From Undibacterium paludis (lineage in GTDB: Bacteria > Pseudomonadota > Gammaproteobacteria > Burkholderiales > Burkholderiaceae_D): 64,000 nt of DNA. A program made the translations under genes and the position numbers. The stretch covers positions 1 to 64,000 of the forward strand of contig NZ_JAKZHX010000021.1 in assembly GCF_022568815.1 (NCBI RefSeq), in the 5' to 3' direction. Below, one piece after another: positions 52,053 to 60,775 of the stretch. The stretch's first letter is position 1. Each line of letters starts with the position of its first letter. The notes beneath the pieces were generated by a model, which saw only the letters and a list, made by a program, of their open reading frames with translations, was not told the origin of the DNA and ran no database searches.

Positions 52053-52732
52053 CTTATCTGCATCAATTCATTTACGGGATTTATCCCTATATCGCGCTGG
52101 CGATTTTCCTGTTCGGTAGCCTCGCACGTTTCGAGCGCGAGCAATATACCTGGAAGAGTGATTCGTCACAAATGCTGCATACCGGTAATCTGCGACTGGG
52201 CAATATCCTGTTCCACGTCGGCATACTGGGCCTGTTCTTTGGTCATCTGGTGGGCTTGCTGACCCCGGTCATCGTCTGGGATACCTTGGGCATCAGTCAC
52301 AGCTTCAAGCAAATGATCGCCATGGTCGCAGGTGGCATCTTTGGCAGCCTGTGCATGCTTGGGCTCTTGATTTTACTACACCGCCGTTTTAGCGATGCGC
52401 GTATCTCGGCAGTCACCAAGGCAGGCGACAAGGTCTTGCTGTTATGGATCTTCGTCACGCTGGGCCTGGGCCTGTCGACGATCTTTGAATCTGCCCATCA
52501 TAGCGATGGTCACATGATGGTCTTGCTGATGACCTGGGCACAGCACATCGTCACTTTCAAAGGCGACGCAGCTGAGTTCATCGTTGCTGCCCCCTTGCTG
52601 TTCAAGCTTCACCTGTTCATGGGCCTGTCGCTGTTTGTGATTTTCCCATTCACCCGTCTGGTGCATGTCTGGAGTGGATTTGCCTCAGTCACTTATCTCA
52701 ATCGCGCCTGGCAACTGGTGCGTACCCGCTGA
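52049..52732 (+). CDS. narI: respiratory nitrate reductase, gamma subunit (cytochrome b)
   Basis: 227 aa with five membrane helices. Haem b ligand His residues lie in HVGILGLFFGHLVGLL and LFKLHLFMGLSLFVIFPFTRLVHVWSG. NarI takes electrons from ubiquinol at the periplasmic side and passes them to NarH. Translation is coupled to narJ by ATGA. It completes narGHJI and is followed by the parvulin gene 18 bases on, so the mRNA likely continues. Confidence 0.97.
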   Translation: MTYLHQFIYGIYPYIALAIFLFGSLARFEREQYTWKSDSSQMLHTGNLRLGNILFHVGILGLFFGHLVGLLTPVIVWDTLGISHSFKQMIAMVAGGIFGSLCMLGLLILLHRRFSDARISAVTKAGDKVLLLWIFVTLGLGLSTIFESAHHSDGHMMVLLMTWAQHIVTFKGDAAEFIVAAPLLFKLHLFMGLSLFVIFPFTRLVHVWSGFASVTYLNRAWQLVRTR

Positions 52733-52750
52733 ACGCTTCAGGAGAAAATC

Positions 52751-53512
52751 ATGCCAGTTATAGTCAACGACCATGAATTGACCGATGCCGAGATGGAGCG
52801 TGAATTACCATCCCATCAGGACGCCCGCGATGCAATACAAAGCGCCATGACCGCCCTGGTCTTGCGGCGTGTGCTGCTTGATGAAGCCAGCGTTCTTGGC
52901 GTCACTTCCAGGACAGGAGAAACTGCCAGCGATGACCAGATAATCGATGCCCTGCTCAGGCAGGAAGTCAAGGTACCGGTTCCTGACAGAGAAGAATGCC
53001 TGCGCCACTACCAGGCGTATCCCCATCGTTTCACGGTAGGTGCGCTGGCAGAGGCCAGTCACATCCTGTTCCAGGTCACGCCAGGGGTCGATCTCGATGC
53101 ACTGCGACGTCATGCCGGCAAGATTCTTGCGGATTTGCTGGAAAATCCTGACTTGTTTGCTGAATACGCAAGAGCAAATTCAAATTGCCCGTCCAGTGAA
53201 GTCGGTGGCAGCCTGGGGCAAATCAGCATGGGCGGCACCGTGCCTGAATTCGAGCAGGCATTGTTTGCAGCCCCGGCTGGCAGCATCATCCCACGACTGG
53301 TGGAGACCCGGTTTGGTCTGCACATCATCCAGGTGGGTCGCAAAGTGGATGGCCACCTGCTCACTTTTGCTGATGTGGAACAAAAGATTGCGAGCGCCAT
53401 GCATCAGGCCAGCCATGATCGTAGCTTGCATCAATACCTGCAATTGCTGGTCGGGCGGGCAAAGATTTCCGGCATTGATCTCCCCGGAGCTGACAGCCCC
53501 CTGGTGCAATAA
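52751..53512 (+). CDS. parvulin-type peptidyl-prolyl isomerase (NifM-like)
   Basis: 253 aa, no signal peptide, so cytoplasmic. The PpiC domain spans about 95-200: EASHILFQVTPGVD, then FAEYARANSNCPSSEVGGSLGQISMGGTVPEFEQALFAAPAG and ETRFGLHIIQVGRK. The helical N-terminal domain resembles NifM. A parvulin next to narI is common in betaproteobacterial nar operons and is thought to help mature the nitrate reductase (inference). AGGAG precedes the ATG. Confidence 0.88.
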   Translation: MPVIVNDHELTDAEMERELPSHQDARDAIQSAMTALVLRRVLLDEASVLGVTSRTGETASDDQIIDALLRQEVKVPVPDREECLRHYQAYPHRFTVGALAEASHILFQVTPGVDLDALRRHAGKILADLLENPDLFAEYARANSNCPSSEVGGSLGQISMGGTVPEFEQALFAAPAGSIIPRLVETRFGLHIIQVGRKVDGHLLTFADVEQKIASAMHQASHDRSLHQYLQLLVGRAKISGIDLPGADSPLVQ

Positions 53513-53538
53513 CCCATTTCATTCATAAAGGTCATACC

Positions 53539-53997
53539 ATGTCAAAAGCAACAAAGGAACTGGTGCGCCAGCATCAGGAATGCGACGATCAACTTACACG
53601 TAGTGAGACAGCGCTGCAAAAAGGCGAGGTATCGTCAGCGATCAGTCACTTCCGTCTGTTCAGCGAACAGCTCGACAGCCACTTCAGGCTGGAAGAAGAA
53701 CGACTCTTCCCTGCCTTTGAAAAAGCGACAGGCATGTCGCAAGGCCCCACCCAGGTCATGCGCGGCGAACATGCAGACATACGCACGCTGCGTGACGAAG
53801 CCTATGCCGCCATGACAAACGGGCAGACAGCCGCTGCCCTTGCAGCAATTGACACCCTGAACGTGCTGATACAACAGCACAATGTCAAAGAAGAAAACGT
53901 CCTGTATCCCCTGTGTGCAGAGCGGATAGCGGACCTTGATACCAGCCTGGGCATGAACACCGGCAGCCCCTGTTGTGGTGCATGCTCCTGTGGCTGA
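53539..53997 (+). CDS. hemerythrin-domain protein with Cys-rich tail
   Basis: 152 aa, four-helix hemerythrin HHE domain. Likely di-iron ligands are in RQHQECDDQL, LDSHFRLEEERLFPAF, RGEHADIRTL and QQHNVKEENVLYPL. A short C-terminal tail CCGACSCG holds four Cys in eight residues. Related proteins bind O2 or NO or repair Fe-S clusters (RIC/YtfE). Within the nar series it may protect the Fe-S enzymes from nitric oxide (inference). Continues the operon 26 bases after the parvulin gene. Confidence 0.85.
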   Translation: MSKATKELVRQHQECDDQLTRSETALQKGEVSSAISHFRLFSEQLDSHFRLEEERLFPAFEKATGMSQGPTQVMRGEHADIRTLRDEAYAAMTNGQTAAALAAIDTLNVLIQQHNVKEENVLYPLCAERIADLDTSLGMNTGSPCCGACSCG

Positions 53998-54045
53998 CAG
54001 GGTGTTTTACTGGCAGCACATCACCGGCTTTGACTATCATCACTT

Positions 54046-55338
54046 GTGTCTACGGCAAAAATCCTCAGCTATGAGTTAAGCCCTTCACCAGCCACAATAT
54101 TTGGCTGCCTGCTGCCAGCGCCGTGGCTGGGTGTAGCGGCCGGTTTGATGCTGGCTTTTTTCCCGCTACAGGGCTTGCCCGAACGCTTCTCGCCGCTCAC
54201 GCTGGCTGTCACACATTGCCTGGCCCTGGGCATGCTGGCGCCGGTAATGACAGGTGCATTGTTCCAGTTGATGCCGGTAGTTGCCCAGCAGGCTGTGCCT
54301 GCCGCCCGCATGATTGCTCCCTTTGTGGCGGTTGGTTCGGCACTGATAGTCGCGGGGCTGAGCGCCGGTTTTTTATATGGCATGCAGTCGGGCTTCATGT
54401 TCGCAGCCGGACTGGCAGCCCTGCTCTATGGTTCGGTAGTGATTGCCCTGCTGTTGGCAGCCTGGCGCATACAGGTAGTTGACGCCACCACCCGGACACT
54501 GCGCTGGGCAGGGCTGACGCTCGGCATAGTCGTTGCGCTCGGGATAGCTCTGGCGGGCCAGTTTTCGGGATGGTGGCAACTCGATATCATGTTCATATTA
54601 CCGCGTCATGTCGCCTGGGGACTGGTCGGCTGGATCGCCTGCCTGGTGCTCGGCGTGGCGACAACGACCGTGCCAATGTTCTGGCAAACCCGCCGACCGT
54701 CCCTGCACTGGCAGGCCGGATTGCCAGGCTTGTTATGGCTGCCGCTTTGTCTGGCCATCTGGCCACCACTCTGGTCTGCTGCCTTGTATCTGGGTTGCGG
54801 CATCATGGCGACGCTGGCATTCATCAGTCTGGTCGCAGTCTGGCATGCCAGACGTCGTTTTGATCCTGCCTGGCCCTTGTGGCTGACTTGTGCAGGTAGC
54901 TGGCTGCTGGCCGCGATCCTGTGTACGCTGAACCCGGATGTATTGCCAACTCAGCTGGCAACCGCCCTGCCATGGTGGACAGGTGTGCTGGCGCTGGTTG
55001 GTGGCGCGGTCCTGCCTGTCAATGCCATGCTGGGCAAGATCATTCCTTTCCTCGTATTTTTGCATTTGCGCAGGCAAACTCCGGCAGGGCAACGGGTACC
55101 GACCATGCAGGCAGTATTGCCGCCACAGCGCCTGGTCTGGCAAACCCGGCTGGTGCTATTGTCCCTGCTGCTGTTGCTGGCCCTGCCATTTGCCCCTTCC
55201 CGACTTGCCCTGATTGCAGGTCTGGCTTTCGCCCTGGCGCAGGCGTGGATGGGCATATTAATGCTCATGACCCTGTGGCGCTACCGGCAGGAATTACGCG
55301 CCGTCTTGCACACATCTGCCACGGCATCCCCCAAATGA
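54046..55338 (+). CDS. polytopic membrane protein of the nar cluster (NnrS/haem-copper-subunit-like)
   Basis: 430 aa, about twelve membrane helices, GTG start at 54046. Conserved-looking segments are AVTHCLALGMLAPVMTGALFQLMPVVAQ in the second helix pair, LPRHVAWGLVGWIACLVLGVATTTVPMFWQT, and a C-terminal KIIPFLVFLHLRRQ. The His and aromatic pattern recalls NnrS and other haem-copper-like proteins found near denitrification genes, but no canonical haem ligand set was confirmed. It overlaps an FNR-like site at its start. The family assignment is a guess from context plus hydropathy. Confidence 0.6.
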   Translation: MSTAKILSYELSPSPATIFGCLLPAPWLGVAAGLMLAFFPLQGLPERFSPLTLAVTHCLALGMLAPVMTGALFQLMPVVAQQAVPAARMIAPFVAVGSALIVAGLSAGFLYGMQSGFMFAAGLAALLYGSVVIALLLAAWRIQVVDATTRTLRWAGLTLGIVVALGIALAGQFSGWWQLDIMFILPRHVAWGLVGWIACLVLGVATTTVPMFWQTRRPSLHWQAGLPGLLWLPLCLAIWPPLWSAALYLGCGIMATLAFISLVAVWHARRRFDPAWPLWLTCAGSWLLAAILCTLNPDVLPTQLATALPWWTGVLALVGGAVLPVNAMLGKIIPFLVFLHLRRQTPAGQRVPTMQAVLPPQRLVWQTRLVLLSLLLLLALPFAPSRLALIAGLAFALAQAWMGILMLMTLWRYRQELRAVLHTSATASPK

Positions 55339-55400
55339 ACTAGTCGTGACTGGCTTTGCGGCGAATTGTTTTACCCTCTGGTGTGCAGCAGAATAAAAGC

Positions 55401-56402
55401 ATGGACACCAATTCATCTTCAACCACAGCCTTGATTGACCGCTTCGGGCGTCGTATCGATTATTTGCGACTGTCTGTCACTGATCGCTGTGATTTACGTT
55501 GCAGCTATTGCATGCCAAAAGGCTACAAGGGTTTTGAAGAGCCCGACAACTGGTTGCGCTTTGATGAAATTACCCGCGTCGTCGCGGCATTTTCGCGCAT
55601 GAGTGTGGGCCGGGTGCGGCTTACCGGCGGCGAGCCATTGCTGAGGCGTGGATTACCGCAACTGGTAGAACAACTATCAACCCTGCCTGCAGTCAGGGAT
55701 ATTTCCCTCTCAACCAATGCGACCCAGTTGCACAGGCATGCACAGGCCCTGCGCGCAGCTGGCGTTGACAGGATCAATGTCAGTCTCGACAGCCTGGACA
55801 AGGCCTGTGTGGAAAAAATTACCGGCCGAGACAGTTTCGGCAGTGTGATGGCCGGCTTGCAGGCCGGCAAGCGCGCTGGTTTTACACCGATCAAACTGAA
55901 CATGGTGGTCATGCGTGGCGTCAATGATCACGAAATACCGCGCATGGTGCAATTCTGTTTTGAAGAGGGCTTTATCCTGCGCCTGATCGAAGCCATGCCC
56001 ATGGGTGAGACCGGGCGCAACAGCCAGTACATGGACCTCGGTCCGGTCAGGGATCAGCTGGTCAGGGACTTCCATCTGCAGCCAGCAGCCATCGAAATAG
56101 GCGGGGGACCGGCGCGTTATTGGCAGACAGCAGATGGCAGGGGCAAGCTGGGCTTCATTTCACCGATCAGCCAGCACTTTTGCGCCACCTGTAACCGGGT
56201 ACGCATGGGTGTCGACGGCACCCTGTACATGTGCCTGGGGCAGGATGAAAAGTTCGAATTGCGGCCGCTTCTGCGTTCCGGCATCAGCGATGCCGGCCTG
56301 GAAGAAGCTATCCGCAACGCCATAGAACTCAAACCTGAAAAACACGAGTTCAACGAGAACAGGCACAAGATCATACGTTTCATGTCGCAAACCGGTGGCT
56401 GA
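55401..56402 (+). CDS. moaA: GTP 3',8-cyclase (molybdenum cofactor biosynthesis)
   Basis: 333 aa from the ATG at 55401; the frame begins 15 codons upstream without homology. Radical SAM motif CDLRCSYCMPKG at the start, GGEPLLRRGL SAM-binding, and the second cluster CATCNRVRMGVDGTLYMCLGQ at the C-terminus. MoaA starts Moco synthesis by converting GTP to 3',8-cH2GTP. Its place in the nar series links cofactor supply to the molybdoenzyme NarG. A GAACTAG motif is 57 bases upstream. Confidence 0.96.
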   Translation: MDTNSSSTTALIDRFGRRIDYLRLSVTDRCDLRCSYCMPKGYKGFEEPDNWLRFDEITRVVAAFSRMSVGRVRLTGGEPLLRRGLPQLVEQLSTLPAVRDISLSTNATQLHRHAQALRAAGVDRINVSLDSLDKACVEKITGRDSFGSVMAGLQAGKRAGFTPIKLNMVVMRGVNDHEIPRMVQFCFEEGFILRLIEAMPMGETGRNSQYMDLGPVRDQLVRDFHLQPAAIEIGGGPARYWQTADGRGKLGFISPISQHFCATCNRVRMGVDGTLYMCLGQDEKFELRPLLRSGISDAGLEEAIRNAIELKPEKHEFNENRHKIIRFMSQTGG

Positions 56403-56413
56403 CGGGGGATGGA

Positions 56414-57112
56414 ATGGAAGTCAGGAATATTCATCAGTTCATTGAAGGTTTTCAGCGTTTCCAGAGCAAGTATTTTGCCGGGCAGGATAATCTATACGAC
56501 AAACTCAACAATGGACAGAATCCCAGCACCCTGCTGATAGGCTGTTGCGACTCCAGGGTAGACCCTGCCCTGTTGCTTGATTGTGACCCAGGCGATATTT
56601 TTGTCATACGCAATGTTGCCAACCTGGTACCGCCCTGCAATGAGGCAGGTCACCAGCAAGGCGTCAGCGCCGCCATACAGTTTGCCGTCGAAAGCCTGCA
56701 GGTCAAGCGCATCATTGTCATGGGTCATGAAAAATGCGGCGGCATCCGCGCCCTGATGCAGGGATATCAGCCTACCCGGACAATTGACTTCATCGGTCGC
56801 TGGATGAAAATCGTCGAGCCTGTCAAACAGCAGGTCATGCAGCAGTTGACACATTGCACAGAAGCGGAACGCATCCGCGCCTGCGAGCTGGGGGCGATGA
56901 TCATGTCACTCAACAACCTTCGCAGTTTTCCCTGGGTGTCAGAGCGTGAAGCACGCGGGGAACTGGTCTTGCATGCATGGTATTTTGACATGAGCAATGG
57001 CGCCCTGCTTGCGTATTCAGAAAGAACTGACACGTTCTTGCCCATGGTTTGTCCGCTTGGCGTTGCGCATAAAAGCAATGCCGATGCCGATACGGACGCC
57101 TGCCTGAGCTAA
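56414..57112 (+). CDS. beta-class carbonic anhydrase
   Basis: 232 aa. The zinc ligands and the dyad are visible in CCDSRVDPALLLDCDPGDIFVIRNVANLVP (Cys, Asp-Arg) and GHEKCGGIRALMQG (His, Cys). It interconverts CO2 and bicarbonate. Located 11 bases after moaA, so co-transcribed. A carbonic anhydrase inside a nitrate respiration cluster is unusual; it could supply bicarbonate or control pH under anaerobiosis (inference). Confidence 0.92.
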   Translation: MEVRNIHQFIEGFQRFQSKYFAGQDNLYDKLNNGQNPSTLLIGCCDSRVDPALLLDCDPGDIFVIRNVANLVPPCNEAGHQQGVSAAIQFAVESLQVKRIIVMGHEKCGGIRALMQGYQPTRTIDFIGRWMKIVEPVKQQVMQQLTHCTEAERIRACELGAMIMSLNNLRSFPWVSEREARGELVLHAWYFDMSNGALLAYSERTDTFLPMVCPLGVAHKSNADADTDACLS

Positions 57113-57130
57113 TTGTTTCGCTCCCGATTC

Positions 57131-57144
57131 ATGATTTAGATCAA
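57131..57144 (+). promoter_or_regulatory. FNR/ANR-type site upstream of narX
   Basis: ATGATTTAGATCAA matches TTGATnnnnATCAA except the first base. It is 79 bases before the narX ATG. A GAACTAG motif follows at 57163. Confidence 0.6.
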
Positions 57145-57209
57145 GAAACACCTGCCTGCAAAGAACTAGACTTAAACTCCGTGCAACCAAACCAGGTCCA
57201 AGTATTGCC

Positions 57210-59132
57210 ATGACTATGCCAAGCAAGCTACCGATAAGAAAGCGACTGACTTTTCGCATCTTGCTGGCCACCGTGACAGGGCTTGGCCTGACCTTGCTCG
57301 CCATCGCCTATACCCTGCTTTTATCCTGGGAGCTCGAAGGCGGCGGCGCCGCCATCAATGAAGCAGGCAGTCTGCGCATGCGATCTTACCGGCTGGCGCT
57401 GGAAATGCAACAAGGGCAAGCTGCGTCTACCATTGAGAAAGAGCTGGTCCAATTCAACCAGATCCTGTCTGAATTGCACACCGGTGACCCGAAACGCCCG
57501 CTTTTCCTGCCACTGACCACACACATCCGAGAACAAATGCGCCGGGTACAGGATGACTGGAAACAACACATTGAAGTCAATGCCAGGGCAGCACTCAATC
57601 AGGACAATGTGGTCAGGCAGCAGGCATTGGCAACTTATGCAAAAGAATTGCCTGCCTTTGTCGACAAGATCAATAACCTGGTTTCGCTGGTCGAAATCGA
57701 ACTTGCTGAAAAAACCACCTGGCTGCGTCTGTGCCAGACGGCTCTGGTCTTCCTGGCGCTGGCTGCCAGTGTCGCCTTGTTGTACCTGCTGTACCTGTGG
57801 ATACTCGGACCGGTTTCACGGATACAAAGCGGTATTGCCAGCATGTCCAACGACGACCTCAACGTCAGGCTGCCCATAGAGACTGAAGATGAATTTGGGG
57901 TACTGGCGCAAGCCTACAATACCATGGCCGATCATGTAAGAAGCGTCCATCGCACCCTGGAAGAAAGGGTAGCTGAGAAAACGGCCAAGCTCACGGCACA
58001 GAACCATGAAGTCAGCACACTGTACGATGTAGCCGGTTTCCTGGCTGGGCCACATGCGATAGAAGAGCTTTGCCGTGGCTTTTTATGCAGGATCATGCAG
58101 AGAATGGAAGCGGATGGCGGCACCGTACGTATCCTGGACTTGGGCAATAATAATCTGCATATCACGGTGCATGAAGGCATCTCGGAAAAAATGGTGGAGC
58201 AGGAACATTGCATCAAGACCGAAGATTGCCTGTGTGGTGCAGCGACGCATCAGGGCATCATCCTGGTCAAGGATTTCCGGCAGATGGACCCACTGAAACA
58301 TTACCGCTGCCAGGACGAGGGCTTTTTCTCCCTCGCTGTGTTCCAGATCCTGGCGCGCGATGAAGTGATCGGCAGTTTTTCGCTGCACTTCAGCAAGGAA
58401 AGAGAGGTCAGCAGCGAAGAGCGCCGCCTGCTGGAAACACTGGGCAAAAACCTTGGTGCTGCCATAGAAAACCAGCGTCTGATCGCCAGGGAAAAAGAAT
58501 TTGCTGTATCGCAGGAACGCAATCTGCTGGCACAGGGCCTGCACGACAGCATCGCCCAGGGCCTCAACTTTTTAAACCTGCAGGTGCAGATGCTGGAAGA
58601 CTCACTCAAGCGTCAGGACATGGAAGAAATTCGCGACATCATGCCCCTGCTACGCGCAGGTGTGCAGGAAAGTTATGAGGACGTACGCGAGCTGCTGCTC
58701 AATTTCCGCACCCGCATGCGCGACAGTAATCTGGAATCTGAAATCCGCAATGTCGTGACCAAATTTGAGCGCCAGGCCGGCGTCCATGGCGAGGTGCAGG
58801 TCAACGGCACCGGTGCCCCGCTGGCACCAGAGCAGCAGTTGCAAGTCCTGTTCATCCTGCAAGAGGCATTGTCGAACGTGCGCAAACATGCCCAGGCAAA
58901 GCTGGTCAAGGTCATGGTTGACAACCAGCGCGATTTTTTATTGACGGTCAGCGACGATGGGTTGGGATTCGACATGCATAGCGTCCATCAGAAAGGTGAC
59001 GGGCATGTAGGTCTGCGCATCATGCAGGAAAGGGCCGAACGCCTGTCCGCACAGTTCCGCATCGATAGCAAACCTGGCAAGGGAACAAGCATTGCACTGC
59101 ACCTGTTAAGGCAGGAACGCCTGGTCGCCTGA
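57210..59132 (+). CDS. narX: nitrate/nitrite sensor histidine kinase
   Basis: 640 aa. TM1 about 15-37 and TM2 about 175-198 frame a periplasmic sensor containing the P-box (AAINEAGSLRMRSYRLAL) that binds nitrate in NarX. A HAMP linker follows, then a GAF-like domain (about 270-420) with Cys in CIKTEDCLCGA, and the HisKA_3 box ERNLLAQGLHDSIAQGLN with phospho-acceptor His445. The HATPase domain ends the protein (GLGFDMHSVHQKGDGHVGLRIMQERAERL). It phosphorylates NarL encoded next. Near-consensus FNR site and GAACTAG upstream. Confidence 0.95.
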   Translation: MTMPSKLPIRKRLTFRILLATVTGLGLTLLAIAYTLLLSWELEGGGAAINEAGSLRMRSYRLALEMQQGQAASTIEKELVQFNQILSELHTGDPKRPLFLPLTTHIREQMRRVQDDWKQHIEVNARAALNQDNVVRQQALATYAKELPAFVDKINNLVSLVEIELAEKTTWLRLCQTALVFLALAASVALLYLLYLWILGPVSRIQSGIASMSNDDLNVRLPIETEDEFGVLAQAYNTMADHVRSVHRTLEERVAEKTAKLTAQNHEVSTLYDVAGFLAGPHAIEELCRGFLCRIMQRMEADGGTVRILDLGNNNLHITVHEGISEKMVEQEHCIKTEDCLCGAATHQGIILVKDFRQMDPLKHYRCQDEGFFSLAVFQILARDEVIGSFSLHFSKEREVSSEERRLLETLGKNLGAAIENQRLIAREKEFAVSQERNLLAQGLHDSIAQGLNFLNLQVQMLEDSLKRQDMEEIRDIMPLLRAGVQESYEDVRELLLNFRTRMRDSNLESEIRNVVTKFERQAGVHGEVQVNGTGAPLAPEQQLQVLFILQEALSNVRKHAQAKLVKVMVDNQRDFLLTVSDDGLGFDMHSVHQKGDGHVGLRIMQERAERLSAQFRIDSKPGKGTSIALHLLRQERLVA

Positions 59133-59200
59133 GTCAGACAGCGCCACCGCTCAAATCGATAAGAAAAATCAACAAGAACATGGATACTGGAGAGTGACAA

Positions 59201-59845
59201 ATGCCCATTCGGATATTGCTGGTCGATGACCATACTCTGTTTCGCAGCGGTATACGCCTGCTGCTGCAACGCAATCCTGACTTTGAAATTGTCGGTGAAG
59301 CCGCAGACGGGCTGGAAGGTGTCAAGCGCGCCAAGCAACTGCGTCCCGATGTTGTCCTGATGGATTTGAACATGCCAGGTCTGTCCGGTCTGGAAGCAAT
59401 GCAATTGATTGTGGAAGACCTGCCTGACACCGCCGTGCTGATGCTGACCGTATCGGAAGAGGCCGAGGACCTGACCACCGCCCTGAAAAGGGGCGCCAGA
59501 GGTTATCTCTTAAAAAATATCGAAGCCGACTACCTGACCCAGGCAATCAAGCGTGCTGCAGCCGGTGAGCCTGTCATCGCAGAGTCGATGACAGCCAAGC
59601 TGGTGATGCAATTCCGTTCCGGCAATAACCTGGCCACCAGTCCGGAACGGGAAAAACTGACACCAAGAGAACGGGAAACCATGATCTGCCTGGCCCGTGG
59701 TGAAAGCAATAAAGAAATCGCCCGCAACCTGGACGTGGCCGAAAGCACGGTCAAAATCCATGTACAGAATATTTTGAAAAAACTGAATCTGAGCAGCCGG
59801 GTACAGATTGCCGTGTATGCCGTGGAGCATGGTCTGGACAAGTAA
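59201..59845 (+). CDS. narL: nitrate/nitrite response regulator
   Basis: 214 aa. Receiver domain with acidic pair VDDHTLFRSG, phospho-acceptor Asp55 (VLMDLNMPGLSG) and Lys in KRGARGYLLKN. LuxR-type HTH REKLTPRERETMICLARGESNKEIARNLDVAESTVKIHVQNILKKL. It pairs with NarX and is expected to activate nar genes. The gene is 68 bases downstream of narX. Confidence 0.96.
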   Translation: MPIRILLVDDHTLFRSGIRLLLQRNPDFEIVGEAADGLEGVKRAKQLRPDVVLMDLNMPGLSGLEAMQLIVEDLPDTAVLMLTVSEEAEDLTTALKRGARGYLLKNIEADYLTQAIKRAAAGEPVIAESMTAKLVMQFRSGNNLATSPEREKLTPRERETMICLARGESNKEIARNLDVAESTVKIHVQNILKKLNLSSRVQIAVYAVEHGLDK

Positions 59846-59997
59846 AGCAAATGCGATGAACAAGCGACATCAATACCTTACCCTGCTGCCTGTTCTGCCA
59901 ACCATTTGCTGTTGCAGCCTAGTCCGTTTGAGGGATAGGCGTATCTGCCTGCCGTCCATACACTTGATCTCGGTCAGTTTATCGGGGATATGAACTC

Positions 59998-60705
59998 ATG
60001 ATGACAAAAATAGATGTACTCAGCCTGTTACAGAATCACTCACTGTTTCGCAATATATCCTGTACCGAATTCAGTGCACTGCAGGCAGACATTTCAAAGA
60101 TAGAGCTTGGCAAGGGCATGATGCTGTGCCGTAAGGGTGATCTTGCCGAGGGTATTTATATCGTTGTCTTTGGCCTGATCAAACTGTGCATTCCTTCACC
60201 CCGTGGGCATGACAAGGTGCTGGAACTGATCAGAGCGGGACAGAGTCTGGGCGAAGCCATGATGTTCATTGATGAGCCTTACCCGTTTTATGCCGAAGCA
60301 CTCGAACATACTTTATTGCTGAAACTGCCGCGCGCGACCGTGCTGCAATTGCTTGAACGTTCTCCCCTGCTGTCGCGTCAGATGATGACCGGACTGTCGC
60401 ATCGTCTGCTTGGGTTCATCCACAACGTCGAGGCTTACTCGCTGCAAAACTCCACCCAGCGTGTCATTGATTATCTGCTGCGAACAGCATCCCAGCAAGA
60501 CAGCAAGGAAATCCGTCTGGAATTAAAAAAACACCTGCTGGCTTCTCTGCTGAATCTGACACCGGAAACCCTGTCCCGTGTCCTGCATCAGCTGACGCAG
60601 GAAAGCCTGATCAAAGTGTGCGGAGCAACGATACATATCGCTTCCATCGAGGCCCTGCGGTCCTACCATGAGGCCAGTGCCGAACTCCATTCAGCCTGCC
60701 ACTGA
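59998..60705 (+). CDS. Crp/Fnr-family regulator (DNR-like)
   Basis: 235 aa. A cyclic-nucleotide-binding-like beta roll (MLCRKGDLAEGIYIVVFGLIKLCIPS, LGEAMMF) and a C-terminal winged helix (LLASLLNLTPETLSRVLHQLTQESLI). The [4Fe-4S] Cys spacing of FNR is absent, so it is more like DNR/NnrR, which sense NO through haem, but the ligand is not known. The position between narXL and ubiUVT suggests control of the anaerobic genes. A weak FNR-like half site TTGAT lies at 59964. Start: GGGGAT is 10 bases from ATGATG. Confidence 0.88.
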   Translation: MMTKIDVLSLLQNHSLFRNISCTEFSALQADISKIELGKGMMLCRKGDLAEGIYIVVFGLIKLCIPSPRGHDKVLELIRAGQSLGEAMMFIDEPYPFYAEALEHTLLLKLPRATVLQLLERSPLLSRQMMTGLSHRLLGFIHNVEAYSLQNSTQRVIDYLLRTASQQDSKEIRLELKKHLLASLLNLTPETLSRVLHQLTQESLIKVCGATIHIASIEALRSYHEASAELHSACH

Positions 60706-60775
60706 ACACCCGGTCTTGACATACCTTGACCAGGAACAAGGCAGGCGAAAACTCTTCCTGTTAACATCTGTCACC

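Noticed and set aside
54030..54043. FNR-like TTGACTATCATCAC at the start of the membrane protein gene
   Set aside because: Two mismatches in the defined positions and placed directly over the start codon, so not called as a feature.
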